From the NCBI RefSeq assembly GCF_025148635.1, contig NZ_CP102269.1, positions 1,798,001-1,862,000 on the forward strand: a DNA stretch of 64,000 nucleotides, given 5' to 3'. The DNA is from Butyricimonas virosa (lineage in GTDB: Bacteria > Bacteroidota > Bacteroidia > Bacteroidales > Marinifilaceae). Numbering within the stretch: position 1 is the stretch's first letter; every line of letters starts with the position of its first letter. This document shows, one piece after another, positions 16,976 through 25,280 of this stretch. Both the position numbers and the translations under genes were made by a program. A model generated the notes under the pieces. That model saw nothing but the letters and a program-made list of their open reading frames with translations. It ran no database searches and was not told where the DNA came from.

Positions 16976-19033
16976 ATGATAGCAAAACAATTAATTGAGC
17001 CAAAGAGCATTGTGGTCGTGGGTGGTTCCGATGACATTCACAAACCCGGAGGTACTGTGTTACGGAATTTGCAGGATGGGAATTTTAAAGGTTCACTTTA
17101 CGTGGTGAACCCGAAGATGGATGAAGTGCAAGGAATTAAAGCGTATCGTGACGTGAAGGATCTTCCGGAGGTGGATTGTGCTATTTTAGCGATTGCCGCT
17201 AAATTTTGCCCGTCAACCGTGGAGGTGCTTGCTAAACAGAAGAACACGAAAGCATTTATTATTCTCTCTGCCGGATTCCATGAAGAGAACGAGGAGGGGG
17301 CTAAGCTGGAGCGTCAGATCGTGGAGACGATTAATTCGGTAGGAGGGTCATTGATCGGACCGAACTGTATTGGTGTTTTGACAAACCATTACAGTGGGGT
17401 GTTCACGAGCCCGATTCCGGAATTGAACCCACAAGGGGTGGATTTGATTTCCGGTTCTGGTGCAACGGCATTGTTTATCATGGACTCCGGAATGCAAAAA
17501 GGGATCAAGTTCAATAGCATGTATTCCGTGGGTAATTCCGCTCAATTAGGCGTGGAGGAGATTTTGGAATACATGGACGAGTCGTTTGATCCGAAGACGA
17601 GTTCGCGAGTGAAATTATTATACGTGGAGAGTATCGAGAAGCCGGAGAAGTTGTTGAAACACGCATCTTCTTTGATTCGCAAGGGATGCCGGATCGCTGC
17701 TGTTAAGTCAGGAGGTTCTGCAGCCGGAAGTCGTGCGGCATCTTCTCACACGGGAGCTTTAGCTAGTTCGGATGTTGCCGTGGAAGCTTTATTCCGTAAG
17801 GCTGGGATTGTGCGTTGTAACGGACGTGACGAGTTGATGACTGTTGCCGGGATCTTCATGCACCCGGAAATGAAAGGTCGTAATATGGCTGTCGTGACTC
17901 ATGCCGGTGGACCTGCTGTTATGTTGACGGACGCTCTTTCTAATGGAGGAATGGATGTTCCGCATATTGAAGGAGAGAAAGCACAAGAGTTGTTGGGGAA
18001 ATTGTTTGCCGGGTCATCCGTGGGTAACCCGATCGACTTTTTGGCAACAGGTACGGCTGAACAATTAGGATATATCCTGGATGCTTGTGATCGGGATTTT
18101 GATAATATTGACGGGATGGCGGTTATTTTCGGTAGTCCCGGTTTGTTCCCCGTGTTCGACGTGTACAATGTTCTTGACGAGAAGATGAAAACCAGCAAAA
18201 AACCGATTTTCCCGATTTTCCCTTCTTCCAAGATTGTGAAGGACGAAATTGCGGAATTCGTGTCTAAAGGTCGTGTTTATTTCCCGGACGAGGTGTTGTT
18301 TGGAAATGCCTTGTGTAAGATATACAAGACTCCTGCCCCGCAGCCGGAACATTTTGAAATGCCGGATATGGATGTGAAGAAAATTCGAGAGGTGGTGGAT
18401 AATGCACAAAACGGTTATTTGTCTCCGGATGAGATTCATGCCTTGTTGGATGCTGCCGGGGTTGCGAGAGCTAAAGAGGGAGTATCTGATAACGAGGAGG
18501 AGATTGTTAAGATGGCAAAAGAGATTGGGTTCCCGCTGGTAATGAAAGTTGTCGGGCCGATCCACAAGTCGGATGTCGGTGGAGTTGTGTTGAACGTGAG
18601 CGACGAGGAGACGGTTCGGCGTGAGTTCAATCGGATGATGCAGATCAAGGATACGTACGCGATCATGTTGGCTCAACAGTTGAGCGGAACGCAAGTGTTT
18701 ATCGGAGCTAAACGGGATGATAAGTTCGGTCACATGGTACTTTGCGGGTTGGGAGGTATCTTTATCGAGGTATTGAAAGACGTGAAGGCCGGGTTGGCCC
18801 CGATGTCTAAAGATGAGGCTCACGGAATGATTAAAGAGTTGAAATCTTACAAGATTATACAGGGTGTTCGCGGACAAGAACCCGTGAACGAGGATAAATT
18901 TGCCGAGGCCGTGATGAGAATATCTGCTTTGGTGAAAGTTGCCCCGGAAATTTTCGAGATGGACTTGAACCCGTTATTAGGAAATAAAGATAACGTGGTG
19001 GCTGTAGATGCTCGTATCCGTATTGAAAAATAG
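16976..19033 (+). CDS. ADP-forming acyl/acetate-CoA ligase (fused alpha-beta subunits)
   Basis: 685 residues from the ATG at 16976 (MIAKQLIEPKS). It interconverts acyl-CoA, ADP and phosphate with the free acid, CoA and ATP, so it probably makes ATP during acetate or other short-chain-acid formation. The N-terminus is a CoA-binding Rossmann domain (PKSIVVVGGSDDIHKPGGTV), the middle is succinyl-CoA ligase-like (GPNCIGVL, SGSGATALF, SSHTGALASSDVAVEALFRKAG), and the C-terminal third is an ATP-grasp_5 domain (FPLVMKVVGPIHKSDVGGVVLNV). The alpha-then-beta fusion order matches archaeal-type ACD enzymes found in anaerobic bacteria. Gluconeogenic fbp lies just upstream. Confidence 0.93.
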   Translation: MIAKQLIEPKSIVVVGGSDDIHKPGGTVLRNLQDGNFKGSLYVVNPKMDEVQGIKAYRDVKDLPEVDCAILAIAAKFCPSTVEVLAKQKNTKAFIILSAGFHEENEEGAKLERQIVETINSVGGSLIGPNCIGVLTNHYSGVFTSPIPELNPQGVDLISGSGATALFIMDSGMQKGIKFNSMYSVGNSAQLGVEEILEYMDESFDPKTSSRVKLLYVESIEKPEKLLKHASSLIRKGCRIAAVKSGGSAAGSRAASSHTGALASSDVAVEALFRKAGIVRCNGRDELMTVAGIFMHPEMKGRNMAVVTHAGGPAVMLTDALSNGGMDVPHIEGEKAQELLGKLFAGSSVGNPIDFLATGTAEQLGYILDACDRDFDNIDGMAVIFGSPGLFPVFDVYNVLDEKMKTSKKPIFPIFPSSKIVKDEIAEFVSKGRVYFPDEVLFGNALCKIYKTPAPQPEHFEMPDMDVKKIREVVDNAQNGYLSPDEIHALLDAAGVARAKEGVSDNEEEIVKMAKEIGFPLVMKVVGPIHKSDVGGVVLNVSDEETVRREFNRMMQIKDTYAIMLAQQLSGTQVFIGAKRDDKFGHMVLCGLGGIFIEVLKDVKAGLAPMSKDEAHGMIKELKSYKIIQGVRGQEPVNEDKFAEAVMRISALVKVAPEIFEMDLNPLLGNKDNVVAVDARIRIEK

Positions 19034-19042
19034 GGATTTCTC

Positions 19043-19267
19043 ATGAAATCTTGGAAAAATTATAACCAGAAAGAGAGAAGAATGATCATTATAATAGGAG
19101 TATTGCTATTGGCGATACTCCTAAGTTTTGGTCGTATAAGCAGTAGTTGGAAAAAAGGGTTTGATTTTTTCTATTCCTCTCCCAAAGAGGAAGTGAATGA
19201 AGACGCCCAGTTGAACCAAGGCTTAGGTGAGAACGTGGATGCGTCAAGCGAGAGTGTTGAAAAATAA
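19043..19267 (+). CDS. Small single-span membrane protein, unknown
   Basis: 74 residues, starting 9 bp after the acyl-CoA ligase stop. A basic N-terminus (MKSWKNYNQKERR) is followed by one hydrophobic span (about 14-29, MIIIIGVLLLAILLSFG) and an acidic, low-complexity C-terminal tail (KEEVNEDAQ...). The predicted topology is N-in with the acidic tail outside. The spacing suggests cotranscription with the ligase gene. I do not recognise the family. Confidence 0.65.
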   Translation: MKSWKNYNQKERRMIIIIGVLLLAILLSFGRISSSWKKGFDFFYSSPKEEVNEDAQLNQGLGENVDASSESVEK

Positions 19268-19323
19268 TGTTTAAGACTCTCCGGAATGGCGTGGTTTTCC
19301 GGAGGATAGGTAAAGTATGTGTG

Positions 19324-20010
19324 ATGAAAAAAAGTGATTTTATAGTTATCGGGTGTGTAATCGTATGCCTGTTGCCTTTCTTCGTGTCTGATTCCGTGTA
19401 TTCTTTTTATAAAACATTTAATGCCGAGCATGGTATGATTATGAGCTTTTTGAAGTTTGCGATCTTATCGACATTGGGAGAATGTATCGGGTTGAGGATA
19501 AGTGCGGGGGTGTATAACCGGAAAGGTTTTGGGATCTGGCCTCGTGCTATAGTGTGGGGTATTCTGGGAATGGGAATCAGTATGGCCATGACGATTTTTG
19601 CAAATGGAGTGCCTGCCTTTTTAAAAAGCATGGGAATGGAAAATGCGACTTCGGTAATGGGAGAGTCATTGTCTTGGTCGAAAGTGTTTGTAGCTTTTTG
19701 CATTTCAGTGGGAATGAACACGATTTTTGCTCCTGTTTTTATGACATTGCATAAGATTACGGATACACATATATTGACTCACGGCGGAACGTTAGCCGGT
19801 TTTTTTACCCCGATACAGATGGGGGAGATTATGGCCAATTTGAATTGGCGGGTGCAATGGAATTTCGTTTTCAAGAAAACAATTCCTTTTTTTTGGTTCC
19901 CGGCTCACACGATTACGTTCTTGTTGCCGGGTGATATGCGGGTTTTATTTGCAGCCTTGCTAGGGGTTGTCCTGGGAGTTTTGTTGGCTATTGCCACGCA
20001 TAAAAAATAG
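19324..20010 (+). CDS. Polytopic membrane protein, possibly Mpv17-like
   Basis: 228 residues from the ATG at 19324 (MKKSDFIVIGC); the upstream codons look untranslated. Four to six hydrophobic stretches are visible (IVIGCVIVCLLPFFV, FLKFAILSTLGE, AIVWGILGMGISMAM, VFVAFCISVGMNTIF, TFLLPGDMRVLFAALLGVVLGVLL). The motif WNFVFKKTIPFFWFPAHTITFLLP loosely recalls the W-N-F-x-P core of Mpv17/PMP22 proteins, but I regard that as weak. It is probably in one operon with the two genes upstream. No function is assigned. Confidence 0.7.
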   Translation: MKKSDFIVIGCVIVCLLPFFVSDSVYSFYKTFNAEHGMIMSFLKFAILSTLGECIGLRISAGVYNRKGFGIWPRAIVWGILGMGISMAMTIFANGVPAFLKSMGMENATSVMGESLSWSKVFVAFCISVGMNTIFAPVFMTLHKITDTHILTHGGTLAGFFTPIQMGEIMANLNWRVQWNFVFKKTIPFFWFPAHTITFLLPGDMRVLFAALLGVVLGVLLAIATHKK

Positions 20011-20039
20011 GCGTCTATAACTTTTCGTCTTTCTTACCG

Positions 20040-20088
20040 TATAGTTTATAGTTGATAATAAGGTTTAATCACTATAAACTATATTTTT
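20040..20088 (+). promoter_or_regulatory. 13-bp hairpin with T-run directly before the flavodoxin start
   Basis: TATAGTTTATAGT (20040-20052) and ACTATAAACTATA (20071-20083) are exact reverse complements; TTTTT (20084-20088) follows and the flavodoxin ATG is at 20089. It looks like an intrinsic terminator for the upstream gene, but its position touching the start codon means it would also control translation of a flavodoxin transcript that includes it. Confidence 0.7.
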
Positions 20089-20739
20089 ATGGATAAGAAT
20101 AAGATTGAACAAGAGAAATCGGGGACAATGCAAGAGGGCGTGAAAAATGATACTACTTTACGTTTAACTGCCGACTTGGAAGGGAACTATTTACTGGATG
20201 AGCGGACTAGCGAGATGAAGTGGTTGGGGATTTTTTATTCTCCCGCAGGAGGAAGTGTTCACCGGGTTGCCAAGATGCTGAAGAAGAAGATCGGGGCGGA
20301 TAAGGTGGATATGTTTTGCGTGAATGATATTCAGGTTGGCAAGTTGTTAGATTATAAAAATCTGATACTGGTATGCTCTTCTTTGGGACGTAGTACGTGG
20401 GAAAGGGAGCAGAGGGATCGTTGGGCCAAGTTCTTCCCGAGTATGCGTAAAATTTCTTTGAAAGATCGGTTTGTGGCTCTTGTCGGTTTGGGGGATCACG
20501 TGACCTACCCGAAGAATTTCGTGGATGGAATGGGGTACATGGCGGAGTTGGTAACAGAACTTGGCGGAACACTTGTGGGGAAAACTTCGACGGATGGGTA
20601 TGTGTACGAGGATTCCACTGCCGTGATTGATGACTTGTTTGTGGGATTACCTTTGGATGAGGATTTTGAACCGGAAAAGACGGATACCCGAATAAGTAAA
20701 TGGTTGGATATGGTGTTGCCGGAGTTTGAGAGGATTTAA
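20089..20739 (+). CDS. Flavodoxin (long-chain type) with N-terminal extension
   Basis: 216 residues; a small FMN electron carrier that substitutes for ferredoxin under iron limitation. After about 42 extra N-terminal residues the fold begins with KWLGIFYSPAGGSVHRVAKML, where the phosphate-binding loop is S-P-A-G-G-S instead of the usual T-G-N-T. The 90s loop (LVGLGDHVTYPKNFVDGMG) and the C-terminal GYVYEDSTAV, GLPLDEDFEP and TRISKW match long-chain flavodoxins. The odd first loop may alter FMN affinity. It is monocistronic. Confidence 0.82.
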   Translation: MDKNKIEQEKSGTMQEGVKNDTTLRLTADLEGNYLLDERTSEMKWLGIFYSPAGGSVHRVAKMLKKKIGADKVDMFCVNDIQVGKLLDYKNLILVCSSLGRSTWEREQRDRWAKFFPSMRKISLKDRFVALVGLGDHVTYPKNFVDGMGYMAELVTELGGTLVGKTSTDGYVYEDSTAVIDDLFVGLPLDEDFEPEKTDTRISKWLDMVLPEFERI

Positions 20740-20801
20740 TTGTCAGTGGCGAGCTACAAGTTGTGGTGATGTTTGAATCATTAGCAGTATCGGAATTTGA
20801 T

Positions 20802-20838
20802 AAATAAGGGTGTGGTAAGTTACATCCTTATTTTATTT
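20802..20838 (+). terminator. Intrinsic terminator after flavodoxin
   Basis: AAATAAGGGTGT (20802-20813) pairs with ACATCCTTATTT (20822-20833), one G-U pair, 8-nt loop, followed by a T-rich tail. Confidence 0.75.
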
Positions 20839-20873
20839 TAAGGCATAGGCAGGAATTTGTTGAAAAAAAGAGT

Positions 20874-20881
20874 TACTTTTG
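20874..20881 (+). promoter_or_regulatory. -7 box for the DPP IV-type peptidase gene
   Basis: TACTTTTG matches TAnnTTTG, 74 bp before the start codon. A TTTG at 20856-20859 is closer than the usual -33 spacing. Confidence 0.45.
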
Positions 20882-20954
20882 AGGCAAGCGGTTTCATGGT
20901 TTATTGGTCTTTACCGTGTAATCGTGCTTATGTAGAACGCAAAATGTAATAAAC

Positions 20955-23246
20955 ATGATGAGAAGTATTGTATGCATACTACTCTTCTTGATGGGGAGTA
21001 GTGTATTTGCACAAAAGGCAAATTTTGAGGCTTGTGTCAAGTTTTCCGAGAGTAATCTTTCTGATTATGTCCACAGTTTATCGGTTTATCCCTCGTGGAT
21101 CGGAAATTCTGATTTTTTCTGGTATTATTACACGACGGGTGACGGGACGGTGTACTATTTGGTAGATGCTAAGAAGGGGAAAAAGCAAGAATTATTTTCA
21201 ACGGAACGGCTTGCTGCAAGATTAGCGGAATTGACAGGTAAAACTGAAGATGTCCGAAATTTTAAATTGGGTGGGTTCCGTTTCGAGGGGGATAATCCTT
21301 ATCAATTGATGTTTTCCAAGTATGGGAAAGATTTTGAATACGATGTGAAACGTGATGTTTTGAAAGAATATTCACGGGAAAGAAAAGAGAATCGCTTTAG
21401 TCGGGTTCCTTATTGGCAGCGTTGGTCCCCAGATAGTAATTATATGGTGTATGCTTACAAGCATAACGTGTATATACAGGAAAAAGGAGACACGACTTCT
21501 TACCAGTTGACGACGGATGGAGAACGTTATTATTCTTATTCTTTTCAACGGGATAAGGATACGGACAAGAAGGAAGGAGCATCAATTACTTGGTCCGGGG
21601 ATTCTAAGGTGTTCTATTCTTTGCGGCAGGATCGCCGGAACGTGGGTGAGGGATATTTGATCGATCATTTGGCGGAACCTCGTCCGACATTGAGAACCTA
21701 TAAATTCCCGATGCCGGGAGAAAAATATGTCTACACGTATGATTTACATCTGTTTAATGCAGAAAAAAGATCGCATCAAGTGGTTGATATTGCGAAATAT
21801 CCGGATCAGGAGGTAAAAGTGATACTTTTTGATTTTAATAAATACCCGGAATATATTTATTTTACCCGCAAGAGCCGGACGTGTGATGAAATGGATCTTT
21901 GTCGGGTAGATACTCGCACGGGGGAGGTTTTTGAAATTATTCACGAACGTTGTGAACCACATTTTACAGAACAATTATTTGAATGTCGAATATTGAATGG
22001 AGGGGAGGATATTCTTTGGTGGTCGGAACGTTCGGGTTGGGGGCAATATTATCTTTATAACAAGGACGGGCAGTTAAAGAATCCGGTGACAACGGGTGAT
22101 TTCATGGCCGGGAGAATCACGGAGATGGACACGTTGGGACGTAGTTTCGTGTTTGAGGGGTATGGCCGGGAGAAGGGAATAAATCCGGAGTATCGTCTTT
22201 TCTATAAAGTGAATTTTGATGGTTCCGATTTGACATTGTTGACTCCCGGAGACGGGTTTCATTCGATTGATCTGGCCAAGAACGGGAAATATCTGATTGA
22301 TAATTATTCCCGGGCGGATCAGGAGCCGATTGCCGAATTGAGAGACACGAAGGGAAGGAAAATTATGGAATTGGAACGTCCCGATTTGCGTTTGCTGTAC
22401 GAGATGGGATGGAGGAAGCCGGAACGAATAAAAGTGAAAGCGGCTGATGGGATTACGGATCTTTATGGTGTGATGTATCGACCTTTTGATATGGACTCGA
22501 CACGGAAGTACCCGATTATCATAAATGTGTACCCGGGACCGCAAGAGAATTTTGTTCCACAGTCTTTCACGTTGGATGATAATGGAAACGAGTCTTTGGC
22601 TCAGTTAGGTTTTATCGTGATTAATGTCGGTTTTCGGGGCAGTTGTTTTACCCGGGGACGGAATTACCATTGTTTCGGGTATGGGAATTTGAGGGATTAT
22701 GCTTTGGCGGATTGTAAGTTCGTGATCGAACAGTTGGCTAATCGATATTCTTTTATTGATTTGGACCGGGTGGGAATTTACGGACATTCCGGGGGTGGTT
22801 TTATGGCTGCGGCTTCTATTCTGACGTATCCGGATTTCTATAAGGTTGCGGTTGCCGCATCCGGTAATCATGATAATAATATATATACGAAATGGTGGGG
22901 TGAAACTTATCATGGCGTGAAAATGCATGAGAAGAAGGTGGAAAAGCGGGATAGCGTGGTGTATTCGTTTGGATCCAAGATCCCTACAACGATTGAATTA
23001 GCTAAAAATTTGAAAGGTAAGTTGCTTTTGATAACGGGAGATATGGATATTAACGTGCACATGGCTCATACGATCCGGTTGGCTAATGCATTGATGCAGG
23101 CAAATAAACGCTTTGATTTGATGCTTATTCCCGGGGCAGATCACGGCTTGGGTTCTCCATATTATGTGAATCTTATCCGGTATTATTTTGTTGAAAATCT
23201 TTTAGGGCAGAGGCTGGATAATGTCGATATGGATGAGATTGATTGA
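20955..23246 (+). CDS. S9-family prolyl oligopeptidase / dipeptidyl peptidase IV-like protein
   Basis: 763 residues with a cleaved signal peptide (MMRSIVCILLFLMGSSVFAQ), so periplasmic or outer-membrane associated. The N-terminal two thirds form a DPP IV beta-propeller (WSPDSNYMVYAYKHNVYI) and the C-terminal third an alpha/beta hydrolase. The triad is visible: S612 in GHSGGG, D698 in GDMDINVH and H730 in GADHGLG. The nucleophile elbow is G-H-S-G-G instead of the DPP IV G-W-S-Y-G, so substrate preference may differ. It removes dipeptides from peptide N-termini in the family. It precedes the second sigma/SusCD locus but has its own promoter. Confidence 0.9.
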   Translation: MMRSIVCILLFLMGSSVFAQKANFEACVKFSESNLSDYVHSLSVYPSWIGNSDFFWYYYTTGDGTVYYLVDAKKGKKQELFSTERLAARLAELTGKTEDVRNFKLGGFRFEGDNPYQLMFSKYGKDFEYDVKRDVLKEYSRERKENRFSRVPYWQRWSPDSNYMVYAYKHNVYIQEKGDTTSYQLTTDGERYYSYSFQRDKDTDKKEGASITWSGDSKVFYSLRQDRRNVGEGYLIDHLAEPRPTLRTYKFPMPGEKYVYTYDLHLFNAEKRSHQVVDIAKYPDQEVKVILFDFNKYPEYIYFTRKSRTCDEMDLCRVDTRTGEVFEIIHERCEPHFTEQLFECRILNGGEDILWWSERSGWGQYYLYNKDGQLKNPVTTGDFMAGRITEMDTLGRSFVFEGYGREKGINPEYRLFYKVNFDGSDLTLLTPGDGFHSIDLAKNGKYLIDNYSRADQEPIAELRDTKGRKIMELERPDLRLLYEMGWRKPERIKVKAADGITDLYGVMYRPFDMDSTRKYPIIINVYPGPQENFVPQSFTLDDNGNESLAQLGFIVINVGFRGSCFTRGRNYHCFGYGNLRDYALADCKFVIEQLANRYSFIDLDRVGIYGHSGGGFMAAASILTYPDFYKVAVAASGNHDNNIYTKWWGETYHGVKMHEKKVEKRDSVVYSFGSKIPTTIELAKNLKGKLLLITGDMDINVHMAHTIRLANALMQANKRFDLMLIPGADHGLGSPYYVNLIRYYFVENLLGQRLDNVDMDEID

Positions 23247-23251
23247 TAATG

Positions 23252-23416
23252 ATTAAACGATCCTTTTTTGACAATTATTTTCAATAAGAAATTATTGGTA
23301 ATTCAAAGATAACACTTTTTAGCCTAACCTAATTATCAGGTACTTAATTTTTTTGCATCCATAAGACTTTAACATCTTCCTTGAAAATGTAAAAGATCAA
23401 AAAAGGATCGTTTAAT
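23252..23416. promoter_or_regulatory. Candidate invertible promoter bounded by perfect 20-bp inverted repeats
   Basis: ATTAAACGATCCTTTTTTGA (23252-23271) and its exact reverse complement (23397-23416) enclose 125 bp. The right arm ends on the start codon of the sigma gene (23415). Inside, on the minus strand, TATCTTTG (23311-23304) is a perfect -7 box that now points away from the sigma gene; inversion would place it at about 23357-23364, roughly 50 bp before the start codon and facing it. The layout resembles Bacteroidales phase-variable promoters. No invertase gene is nearby. A long-range mRNA hairpin hiding the start codon is the alternative. Confidence 0.6.
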
Positions 23417-23972
23417 GACAAAGGAACAAGGTGAGTATATTCGATTTTTGAATGGGGAAGTGCTTGTCTTTAAGCACTTTTTTAAAGAATATTTCTCTAA
23501 ATTTTTTGCCTTTACTTCTCGTTTTATTGATGATGCGTATGTGCGGGAAGATATAGTACAGGAAACTTTCATTATTGTTTGGTCTCGGCATTTGAAGATG
23601 TTTGATTCTGAGGTGTCATTGCAGGCTTTTATTTATCGAACTCTTCGAAACAAGTGTTTAGATTATATTCGTCATGAAAAAATTAAAGAACGTTATTCAA
23701 ATGAGTTTTCAAGAGAGCTGGAAACTAGTGATTATTTAATGCAGGCAATCATAGATGAAGAGAGTCGTTTTTTAATTCATAAAGCTATCCAATCATTAAC
23801 ACCTCAAGTGCAGGCGGTGATAAAGTTGCATTTAGAGGGTAAGAAGAATAAGGAGATTGCGGAGGAGATGGGGATAAGTGAAACAACGGTGAAATTTCAT
23901 AAATCAGTTGCTTATAGAGAATTAAATAAGTCTTTGGGTCATTTGTTTTTAATGGTTGCCATGTTGTCGTAG
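23415..23972 (+). CDS. ECF-type RNA polymerase sigma-70 factor
   Basis: 185 residues. Region 2 (about 20-90) shows FFAFTSRFIDD, EDIVQETFIIVWSRH and LRNKCLDYIRH; region 4 (about 125-175) shows LTPQVQAVIKLHLEGKKNKE and the helix-turn-helix MGISETTVKFHKSVAYREL. It is followed by fecR, susC and susD, so it should drive transport-operon expression in response to the ligand. Its start codon lies inside one arm of a 20-bp inverted repeat, so it may be under phase-variable or structural control. Confidence 0.93.
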   Translation: MTKEQGEYIRFLNGEVLVFKHFFKEYFSKFFAFTSRFIDDAYVREDIVQETFIIVWSRHLKMFDSEVSLQAFIYRTLRNKCLDYIRHEKIKERYSNEFSRELETSDYLMQAIIDEESRFLIHKAIQSLTPQVQAVIKLHLEGKKNKEIAEEMGISETTVKFHKSVAYRELNKSLGHLFLMVAMLS

Positions 23973-24046
23973 TTTTTTTCTAAAAAATAAAAAATTTCAC
24001 CTATACTGTTTTTTGTCTCGATCGTTATTGGGGAAACGAGAGTTAG

Positions 24047-25210
24047 ATGAAAGAGATAAGTCAGTATTTATTTATAGCTAAATTAATCTGTAAGGAACGA
24101 ATTGCCGGGTTGAATGATTCGGAGAAAAAGCGGTTGGATTCATGGAGGAATGAATCTGGGAAGAGGGAACGTGTCTTTTTAGACCTGCAAAGAATTTCCA
24201 CGGAAGAGTTAGAAAAACGGTATGACAAGGTGGATGTTGATTTGAAATGGGAGAGTTTCAAGAAACGGCAACAACAGAGAAAGAGAAATATAAGGATGGG
24301 TGTGGCTGTTGCGGCAAGTATTTGTTTGTTGATAACAAGTGGGTTGTGGTTATGGTTGGGAACTTTAGGAGAGGAGCGTGTTGTACTGGCAGAGCAGGGA
24401 CGACAAAATAATGTTTGCCTTGTGTTGTCAACCGGAGAAATGGTGGATATTTCGAATGTGGGGCAAGAGGAGGTAAAATTGGATAAGGGAACAAAGCTTT
24501 ATGAGGGGAACCGTTTGGAATATGTTCGACCTGATTCTTTGCATAAGAAAGAGTTGGAATTTAACCAGTTGATCATTCCGAAAGGAACATTCTACCATTT
24601 GGTTCTTTCGGATGGAACAAAAGTGTGGTTGAATGCGGATTCAAAAATAAAATATCCGGTGTCTTTTGGTCAAGATAAAAGGGAGGTCAGTTTGCGTGGG
24701 GAAGGCTACTTCGAGGTTGCAAAAGATAGTACACGTCCTTTTATCGTGAGTACAGATAAAATGGATGTGAGGGTTTTGGGGACAACTTTTGACGTGAACA
24801 CGTACGAGGATGAGGGGAAGAGTTTTGTCGTTTTGGTTGAAGGTCTTGTGGAAGTATCAGCAGGGAAAGGGGAATCCCGGATCATTACCCCGGGATATAT
24901 GGCAGAGGTGAATATGCATGATGTACAGGCTAAGATTCAAATTTCGAAATGTGATCCGGAGCATTATATTGCTTGGAAGAATGGTAATTTCAGTTTTAGG
25001 AATGCTTCGTTGACGGAAATTTTGAAGCGGGTGTCCCGGTATTATGATGTAACCGTTATTCGAGAACAAGTATTTGAGGAAGAGTATTATACGGGAGATG
25101 TGTCAAGCGATGTGTCGTTAGAGTCTTTGCTTGCCGTTATTGAATCCTCAACTTCCGTGTCATTTAAAGTAGAACGCAAAATCGTCTATGTACACAAGAA
25201 AAGAGATTAG
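24047..25210 (+). CDS. FecR-family anti-sigma factor
   Basis: 387 residues, 74 bp downstream of the sigma gene. A cytoplasmic N-terminus of about 82 residues is followed by one membrane span (about 84-105, VAVAASICLLITSGLWLWL), a FecR domain (about 175-290; FYHLVLSDGTKVWLNADSKI, GEGYFEVAKDSTRPFIV) and a C-terminal DUF4974-type domain (about 315-385; FRNASLTEILKRVSRYYDV). It relays the signal from the SusC STN domain to the sigma factor. Its stop codon is inside the 5' arm of a strong hairpin. Confidence 0.93.
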   Translation: MKEISQYLFIAKLICKERIAGLNDSEKKRLDSWRNESGKRERVFLDLQRISTEELEKRYDKVDVDLKWESFKKRQQQRKRNIRMGVAVAASICLLITSGLWLWLGTLGEERVVLAEQGRQNNVCLVLSTGEMVDISNVGQEEVKLDKGTKLYEGNRLEYVRPDSLHKKELEFNQLIIPKGTFYHLVLSDGTKVWLNADSKIKYPVSFGQDKREVSLRGEGYFEVAKDSTRPFIVSTDKMDVRVLGTTFDVNTYEDEGKSFVVLVEGLVEVSAGKGESRIITPGYMAEVNMHDVQAKIQISKCDPEHYIAWKNGNFSFRNASLTEILKRVSRYYDVTVIREQVFEEEYYTGDVSSDVSLESLLAVIESSTSVSFKVERKIVYVHKKRD

Positions 25211-25236
25211 GCTAATTGGTCTTTCCTAATCTCTTT
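25200..25236 (+). terminator. 12-bp perfect hairpin over the fecR stop codon
   Basis: AAAGAGATTAGG (25200-25211) pairs exactly with CCTAATCTCTTT (25225-25236) around a 13-nt loop. It spans the fecR stop and lies 45 bp before susC. Only a short T-stretch (part of the stem) is present, so it is an attenuator or stability element more than a strong terminator. Position mirrors 3886-3918. Confidence 0.6.
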
Positions 25237-25280
25237 AACGCAAAATGTTATATAGACATAACACACAAATATAGGTAAAA

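Noticed and set aside
18065..18877. 270-codon minus-strand open frame opposite the acyl-CoA ligase
   Set aside because: Antisense shadow of a well-supported gene; composition rich in His and Asn as expected from reversed codons.
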